From assembly GCA_937873155.1 (NCBI GenBank), contig CALMVZ010000034.1, positions 62,001 through 126,000 of the forward strand: a DNA stretch of 64,000 nucleotides, read 5' to 3'. The notes beneath the pieces are model-generated. The model was not told where the DNA came from. It was given only the letters and a program-made list of their open reading frames with translations, and ran no database searches. The DNA comes from an uncultured Bacteroidota bacterium. Lineage in GTDB: Bacteria > Bacteroidota > Bacteroidia > B-17B0 > Aurantibacillaceae. The position numbers were made by a program, and so were the translations under genes. Within the stretch, counting starts at the first letter, position 1, and each line of letters begins with the position of its first letter. Below, piece by piece: positions 59,358 through 64,000 of the stretch.

Positions 59358-59795
59358 TTAAAACCAACCTAGTTTCCTGCCAATTAGCGCTCCGGCGTAT
59401 ATTATTATAGCAATTACGCCGACCCCAATCACAAAGATCCACTCCTTCCTTTTATACTTTTGATGATAGGCCGGTATTTCAACTTCCATTTCACGCTTAA
59501 ACTGGTTGTACAAAGAAGTCAGTTCCGGCTGAACAATTAATCTCAAAGCTAAAACCCCTAAGTATTGCCTGGTAATTCCAAACATATCTTCGATGGAAAA
59601 CTTAATGTTCTTACCACTTTGATTGATCTCAATGTCTTTTCCCTTCGATTCTTTTAGCCTGCCCAACCATAGCGTTAAATTGCTCACGATGGTTTCGGAA
59701 GTGAGATCCTCTTCTTGCTTTTCGATCACACTCCCACAAAAAACACATTTCAAAGCAAAGTGATGAGTGGAAGCTCCACAGCTTTTACAATTCAT
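59358..59795 (-). CDS. Zinc-ribbon membrane protein
   Basis: A 145-aa protein. The N-terminus has a CxxC...CxxC zinc ribbon (Cys3, Cys6, Cys17, Cys20). A soluble helical part follows, and one membrane helix near residues 120-138 (IFVIGVGVIAIIIYAGALIG). Its position next to a lipoprotein gene (3 nt upstream) suggests a small membrane complex. Not recognised. Confidence 0.7.
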   Translation of the reverse strand: MNCKSCGASTHHFALKCVFCGSVIEKQEEDLTSETIVSNLTLWLGRLKESKGKDIEINQSGKNIKFSIEDMFGITRQYLGVLALRLIVQPELTSLYNQFKREMEVEIPAYHQKYKRKEWIFVIGVGVIAIIIYAGALIGRKLGWF

Positions 59796-59798
59796 GGA

Positions 59799-60596
59799 TT
59801 AAAAGGGCTTATACCAGTTAAGATTATTTGAGATCTCGCCAATAACATCCAGTTTCAAATTACCAATACTGTCGGTTAGCTTCCATGTTGGGTAACTAAC
59901 TCTATTACCATAGATCTTTTTGTTCTCTACAACCATTCTTTCGAATTCAGAAATAATGCCTGGATCTTTGATCTTAAATTGCTTTATCGTTAAAATACCG
60001 TGTGAGCCTGTTGTTCTATCAAAGCGGTTGCTCGGAATAAAAACGCGTGTACCGGGTGTTAAAAAAACATTCGTAATCATCAAGCGATTCCAGTTTGTAT
60101 TATTCCCGGTCATGTTGTTTATCGTAGCGGAGTTATCATCTCCGCAAGGTGCTGCAGGAATGGTCATCGGAATGTTGTTGATCGCTATTTTATTTACATC
60201 AATGCAAACACTTTCTTCTCCGATGTACATTGGTTTTCCATCCCCTTTTATTCTAATCCTATCACATGGATCAAAAATGTTTGGGTCGTTAATTTTTACT
60301 GTATCCCATTTACGTGCCCAGACATTATATTTGCCGAGTTGCCATACGCATCCTGCAGGTACCTCGACCGATCCGGCAGTATAATCAAAAAAATAATCTC
60401 CATCAGGTACAAGTTGGCTTTTTAACTTTTCCTTCAATTCGTTGTAATGAACGGAGAACTGATCTTCGTTCCGTCTAATTGAATCTTTTACTTCCTGTTT
60501 TCTAAGAGCTTCTTTCTTTTGTACCTCTTCCTTGCTTGGTCCACAGGACGCTATACCAAGCGAACAAATAGCGATTGTAACGATTAATTTATTCAT
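59799..60596 (-). CDS. Lipoprotein of unknown function
   Basis: A 265-aa lipoprotein (AICSLGIASCGPSKEEV, lipidated Cys near 18). A charged helix follows, then a beta-rich domain. No family is recognised. It is co-directional with the zinc-ribbon gene. A 25-bp operator-like palindrome lies just upstream of its start, shared with the divergent XRE gene. Confidence 0.65.
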   Translation of the reverse strand: MNKLIVTIAICSLGIASCGPSKEEVQKKEALRKQEVKDSIRRNEDQFSVHYNELKEKLKSQLVPDGDYFFDYTAGSVEVPAGCVWQLGKYNVWARKWDTVKINDPNIFDPCDRIRIKGDGKPMYIGEESVCIDVNKIAINNIPMTIPAAPCGDDNSATINNMTGNNTNWNRLMITNVFLTPGTRVFIPSNRFDRTTGSHGILTIKQFKIKDPGIISEFERMVVENKKIYGNRVSYPTWKLTDSIGNLKLDVIGEISNNLNWYKPF

Positions 60597-60634
60597 GTTA
60601 TAGTATTTTATCCAGTAAATATAATAAAAATGTA

Positions 60635-60659
60635 CTATTTATAGACCCTCTATAAATAG
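60635..60659. promoter_or_regulatory. Perfect 11-bp inverted repeat, probable XRE operator
   Basis: CTATTTATAGA, CCC, TCTATAAATAG: 11-bp arms fully complementary with a 3-bp spacer. It sits in the 100-bp gap between the divergent lipoprotein (minus) and XRE (plus) genes, nearly centred, so one bound dimer could regulate both. Confidence 0.7.
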
Positions 60660-60696
60660 AGTTACTAAAGATAGGGCTATTGAGGAGATTTGCTCT

Positions 60697-60975
60697 ATGA
60701 AGTCCGAGTTTAGTAACCTTGAAAAAAAGTACCTTGAAAAACTGGTTACGAGGATAATCTTCCTTAGAAAGGAAAAAGGCTATAGTCAGGAGAAACTTGC
60801 TAATGAAAGTGAAGTTGCTAGATCCTTGATGAGGGGATATGAGCGACGCGAGAGAAACATTTCTTTTGGTAACCTTATTCGGATCATTAAGTTAGGTTTG
60901 GACATGACCGTAGAGGAATTTTTCTCGGAAGGTTTTGATTCGGCTCCTGAAAAAAAGAAACGTAAGAATTCCTAA
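60697..60975 (+). CDS. XRE-family transcriptional regulator
   Basis: A 92-aa protein with a helix-turn-helix at about 18-70 (RIIFLRKEKGYSQEKLANESEVARSLMRGYERRERNISF...). It has a short basic tail (KKKRKNS). The palindrome at 60635 is just upstream and is the natural target for autoregulation. The gene converges with the next one and overlaps it by 4 bp. Confidence 0.85.
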   Translation: MKSEFSNLEKKYLEKLVTRIIFLRKEKGYSQEKLANESEVARSLMRGYERRERNISFGNLIRIIKLGLDMTVEEFFSEGFDSAPEKKKRKNS

Positions 60976-61217
60976 ATTCCTTTAAATAATGCTGTAACCG
61001 GAACTTTCAAAGTTGCAGCTAGAATAAATACTATTGGTAGTTTCACCGTGATCTGAGCATTTTCTATACGTTGTATTGTTCGAAGTCCAAGATCGCTTTC
61101 CTCAGCTAACTCCAATTGCGTTAATCCTTTTTTAATACGTAGTGATCTTACGTTTTCTCCAAAACGTAAAACATCTTCATGATATTCTTCAGCTCTCGCT
61201 AGATCGTTCTTACTCAT
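60972..61217 (-). CDS. XRE-family transcriptional regulator (second)
   Basis: An 81-aa HTH protein (VRSLRIKKGLTQLELAEESDLGLRTIQRIENA). It is divergent in sequence from the first. Three TTTCTGGGTRAAATT motifs overlap its start codon and upstream region, so it is probably autoregulated there. Confidence 0.85.
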   Translation of the reverse strand: MSKNDLARAEEYHEDVLRFGENVRSLRIKKGLTQLELAEESDLGLRTIQRIENAQITVKLPIVFILAATLKVPVTALFKGI

Positions 61218-61265
61218 TTCTGGGTAAAATTAATCTTTTCTGGGTGAAATTCAATTTTACCCAGA
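61217..61265. promoter_or_regulatory. Triplicated TTTCTGGGTRAAATT operator
   Basis: Two direct copies begin at 61217 and 61237 (20-bp period, two helical turns), and an inverted copy, AATTTTACCCAGA, lies at 61253-61265. They cover the start of the minus-strand XRE gene. A perfect AACGTCA-TCAA-TGACGTT palindrome is further right at 61325-61342. Confidence 0.7.
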
Positions 61266-61485
61266 GCAATAAAAATCACGCATTTCCCTCTAATACAGTT
61301 AATTACGTTTTGTTTTGTAACAATAACGTCATCAATGACGTTTAAAATAAAAAGATAATTCATGATACAACAACCACTAAACAGAAAATTAAAGAACGGA
61401 TTTCAGAAAATGCTCAAGGGAATTCCACCATAATTTTTTGGCAGACATCCGAACAAAAAAATATTCACCTTTTAATAAATAATTT

Positions 61486-61947
61486 ATGAAATACGAAAAA
61501 ATCAACCTGGATCGCCTCGGTAAGCTCGCACTTTACCTTCGCGCCGGAACTTTTAAGTGCGAACAATTATATGCAAGCTTAACAAACGGCAGAGAACTAT
61601 TCGATATAGAACACAGTCAAATTGGACCGATTTTCTTTTTACCGATCATGGAACTTCCCTTGGTATTCCCCAAAGAATGGGAATATGATAGGAACTACAG
61701 GCCTACCTACAAGCTTGAGCCAAATAAAAATACAATGGAATCTGTGATTCTGTTTTTCGGATTAAACAGATATATCTACCGACACTTGTTCAGACCCGGT
61801 TCGCAGATGGTACATCTTTACGGTGGCAGACCCTTAAGTATCAAACCGAGCGCACGTGAAATCTCCGAGAATATTTACGAACTGATTGATGTAGTAAAGT
61901 ATCTCGAAAATGTAAAAGGTACAGATCCAACAATTAATCTTAATTAA
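61486..61947 (+). CDS. Hypothetical protein, paralog family member 1
   Basis: A 153-aa cytosolic protein. It begins KINLDRLGKLALYLRAG and contains FFLPIMELPLVFPKEWEY and FFGLNRYIYRHLFRPG, then GGRPLS and ending with ENIYELIDVVKYLE. The same pattern, with ...FDLN...HLF.PN...GG..L...DLA.NIYEFL, is shared by the next gene and by the partial gene at the window end. Function unknown. Confidence 0.7.
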   Translation: MKYEKINLDRLGKLALYLRAGTFKCEQLYASLTNGRELFDIEHSQIGPIFFLPIMELPLVFPKEWEYDRNYRPTYKLEPNKNTMESVILFFGLNRYIYRHLFRPGSQMVHLYGGRPLSIKPSAREISENIYELIDVVKYLENVKGTDPTINLN

Positions 61948-61948
61948 A

Positions 61949-62473
61949 ATGAAACACGAAAACATACATGATCAACGGCTGCTTAAACTTGCACGCCATA
62001 TAGGTAAACGACATCTTGAAGATGAATTACTTAATAAAGCAAAAACATACCGATCTGGAATTGGAGCAACCAAAGTTGAACACTTTGATTGGGCGCTTCA
62101 ATGCCTGCCGCAGATATCTAGGTCTTGGAAATATAGGCACAACGGTAGCCCGTTCCTAGTGGGATACGAAGAGTACAACGCGCTCACTGCTGCAGCTATT
62201 TGGTTTGATCTAAATATGGACAGTCTGCCGCATCTTTTTATGCCAAATTGTTTTTATCCGGAATTCGGAGGTATGGAATTGACTGAAAATTCAACCCCCA
62301 GCGATCTTGCTTATAATATATATGAATTTCTAAGCTATCGTGGATGTGAATTGCAAGAAAAGTCTGACCCTTTTTTCCGCCTGAAGAAAGCAAGAGAAAA
62401 CGAACCAAAAATTATAAACCTTAAAACAAATAACTATGGAAACACAAATTTCATGCACAGGATGCGGGCTTAA
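61949..62473 (+). CDS. Hypothetical protein, paralog family member 2
   Basis: A 174-aa protein of the same family (RLLKLARHIGKR, WFDLNMDSLPHLFMPN, GGMELTENSTPSDLAYNIYEFL). It has a longer C-terminal tail of about 40 residues and overlaps the DUF2130 gene by 38 bp. It starts 1 nt after the stop of member 1. Confidence 0.7.
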   Translation: MKHENIHDQRLLKLARHIGKRHLEDELLNKAKTYRSGIGATKVEHFDWALQCLPQISRSWKYRHNGSPFLVGYEEYNALTAAAIWFDLNMDSLPHLFMPNCFYPEFGGMELTENSTPSDLAYNIYEFLSYRGCELQEKSDPFFRLKKARENEPKIINLKTNNYGNTNFMHRMRA

Positions 62474-63575
62474 GCTGGATATAAACGAAATAGTTTATGC
62501 TCAGATCGCAGATCAAATCAAAAAGGATCTTGTTAATAAAACCTTAAGTGAGAAAAAGGACTTCGAGGAAAAGATACGTAAGCAATTTCTTGAAGAAAAA
62601 GAAACAGAGATTGGAAGTTATAAGCTGGAGATACAGCGTAAGAGCGAAGAAGTTAAAGAACTCAATAAAACAAAAGCTGAACTTGAAAGGCTTAAGCGAG
62701 AAAAGGATGAATTACGCAGTACTATCGAAGTGGAATCTGAAAAAAGAATAACCGAGTTAGTTAACTCTGAGAAGGAGCGACTTCACAGGGAGTACGACGA
62801 GAAAAACAATCTAAAGCTTTACGAAAAAGAGCATCTGATCGATTCCTTAAAAAATCAAATACAAATTCTCACACGCAAAGCTGAACAAGGCGGACTGTCA
62901 AATCAACTTCAAGGCGAAGTACAAGAACTGGCCATCGAAGAATACCTTCAGTCGACGTTTCCTCTGGATCAAATCGTGGAGATACGAAAAGGTGTACGTG
63001 GCGCCGATTGTGTTCAGATCGTCAACTCCAGAGACAAAGCGAATTGCGGAAATATTTTGTACGAATCTAAGAGGACGCAATCCTGGTCAGCGGGTTGGAT
63101 CACAAAATTCAAAGCCGACATGCTTTTAAAAAATGCTTTGTTTGGTGTAATCGTGACGGAGGTCTATCCGCCAGAAGTTTCTTCAATGAGTTTTATAGAA
63201 GGAATATGGATTTGCAACATGCGAGAATTCCGAGGCCTTTGTTATGTCTTACGTGAGTCAGTTCTTTTACTTGCTTCCGCAAAAACATCACAAGAAAATA
63301 AAGGGGAAAAGATGCAAATGCTTTACGACTATCTTACCGGGAATGAATTCAGAATGCAGATTGAAACAGTTATCGAAGGATTCGCTCTAATGCAGGAGGA
63401 CCTTATTTCCGAGAAGCGATCAATGGAAGGTATCTGGAAACGACGCCAGAAACAGATTGACAAAGTTTTACTGAACACAACGCATATGTTTAGCAGCATA
63501 AAAGGGATCGCTGGGAATGCCGTTCCTGATCTTAGAGTATTGGAACTCTCAAACGATAAATTAAAACTTGATTAA
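62436..63575 (+). CDS. DUF2130-family coiled-coil protein with nuclease-like motif
   Basis: A 379-aa protein. A short CTGC zinc-type turn at the N-terminus is followed by a long coiled coil (about 35-165). The DUF2130 core follows with GVRGADCVQIV (Asp191) and YESKRTQSWSAGW (Glu210, Lys212), a D...ExK arrangement like PD-(D/E)xK nucleases. The family is common in bacterial mobile and accessory regions; its function is not established. It lies between two paralogous genes. Confidence 0.85.
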   Translation: METQISCTGCGLKLDINEIVYAQIADQIKKDLVNKTLSEKKDFEEKIRKQFLEEKETEIGSYKLEIQRKSEEVKELNKTKAELERLKREKDELRSTIEVESEKRITELVNSEKERLHREYDEKNNLKLYEKEHLIDSLKNQIQILTRKAEQGGLSNQLQGEVQELAIEEYLQSTFPLDQIVEIRKGVRGADCVQIVNSRDKANCGNILYESKRTQSWSAGWITKFKADMLLKNALFGVIVTEVYPPEVSSMSFIEGIWICNMREFRGLCYVLRESVLLLASAKTSQENKGEKMQMLYDYLTGNEFRMQIETVIEGFALMQEDLISEKRSMEGIWKRRQKQIDKVLLNTTHMFSSIKGIAGNAVPDLRVLELSNDKLKLD

Positions 63576-63576
63576 T

Positions 63577-64000
63577 ATGAGAAATCTAAGGGATACTTTT
63601 ATGAGATTACTTATTCTCGCGGATCACTTAAAAGCGGGTAAACTGTTCGAAAACTACGAGAAGCTGCATTACTTCTACTCGGACGACAAAAAAATTCTTC
63701 TCCTAGGAAAGGGTGGACTTTATCACTGCATCGTGCCGCAGGCTTATTATGAACTACCGTATTTGTATAGCGAATTTGGAAGGACAGCAGCCGGAGAAGT
63801 ATACTATAAGGAGTCTTCCGGTGTGCATGTTAATTATGCGATCATGGAATTCTATGGGTTAAATTTACAAGAGTATTTACATCTCTTCGCGGTTAGAAGG
63901 CAAAATTGTGAGCGGTATGGAGGATCGTTAGTTACGGTTGATTATTCTGTTCAGCAGATTGCAACGAATATTCAGGAGTTTCTTGAACGCGTGTTGGAAG
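63577..64000 (+). CDS. Partial CDS, paralog family member 3
   Basis: The gene starts with ATG 1 nt after the DUF2130 stop and runs off the right edge after 141 codons. RLLILADHLKAGKLFENY, MEFYGLNLQEYLHLF and YGGSLVTVDYSVQQIATNIQEFLE follow the pattern of members 1 and 2. So the same family stands on both sides of DUF2130. Confidence 0.7.
   Translation, partial: MRNLRDTFMRLLILADHLKAGKLFENYEKLHYFYSDDKKILLLGKGGLYHCIVPQAYYELPYLYSEFGRTAAGEVYYKESSGVHVNYAIMEFYGLNLQEYLHLFAVRRQNCERYGGSLVTVDYSVQQIATNIQEFLERVLE

Noticed and set aside
41233-64000. Integrase or transposase marking a mobile island
   Set aside because: I found no integrase, transposase or relaxase in the window, so the mobile status of the accessory region rests on content and repeat absence only.

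Overview
The window looks like a chromosomal segment of a Bacteroidota bacterium. The evidence is low-to-moderate GC, Type IX secretion C-terminal sorting domains, Omp28 and DUF6029-type surface proteins, lipoproteins of the Bacteroidota kind, promoters resembling TTTG-N19-21-TAnnTTTG, and a dispersed palindrome (TCCCGATAGCTATCGGGA). I cannot name the genus.

Bases 1 to about 41,200 are ordinary core genome. In order: a Crp/Fnr regulator; tRNA-Phe; a coaX / outer-membrane protein / lptC / permease run; recQ; an O-antigen ligase-like protein; a DUF1571-LysM protein; an HU-SPOR cell-division-type protein; a HemJ/CopD-like membrane protein; a hot-dog thioesterase; a GT9 glycosyltransferase; two paralogous T9SS cargo proteins; a TatD DNase; the GTPase EngB; an OlsB/GlsB-like acyltransferase; a gamma-carbonic-anhydrase-like protein; a TlpA-DUF6029-Omp28 envelope cluster; aroE; two paralogous TPR/PD40 proteins; cytidine deaminase; pyruvate dehydrogenase E1-alpha and E2; an enoyl-CoA hydratase and an alpha/beta hydrolase; an ECF sigma factor with a membrane protein that is probably its anti-sigma; and a lone receiver beside a lone DHp protein. 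The dispersed palindrome occurs at least seven times here, several times inside terminator-like hairpins.

The border, about 40.0 to 41.2 kb, holds almost no genes. It contains a 42-bp tandem repeat array and a strong terminator. I saw no copy of the palindrome to the right of it.

Bases 41.2 to 64 kb are an accessory defence-type region. They hold a DUF6615-like protein, a 5'-truncated metallophosphoesterase-STAND ATPase, and a tight minus-strand operon from 59,212 down to 46,012. Its order is: HsdS-like half subunit with an extra domain, small coiled-coil protein, TIR protein, hsdM, hsdS, single-HxK PLD-family protein, long-B prokaryotic Argonaute, two-helix membrane protein, hsdR, YgjP-like M48 protease. 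The Argonaute closely resembles Rhodobacter sphaeroides Ago. Its PIWI catalytic residues are replaced, but its guide 5'-phosphate pocket is kept. The PLD-Ago-TM cassette sits between hsdS and hsdR with junctions of 1-3 nt or short overlaps, so restriction-modification and guide-directed sensing with two possible effectors appear to be made from one transcript. This is the standout of the window.

Further right are a zinc-ribbon membrane protein, a lipoprotein, two convergent XRE regulators with well-defined candidate operators (a perfect 25-bp interrupted palindrome and a triplicated TTTCTGGGTRAAATT motif), and a DUF2130 protein embedded among three divergent paralogous small proteins, the last cut by the window end.
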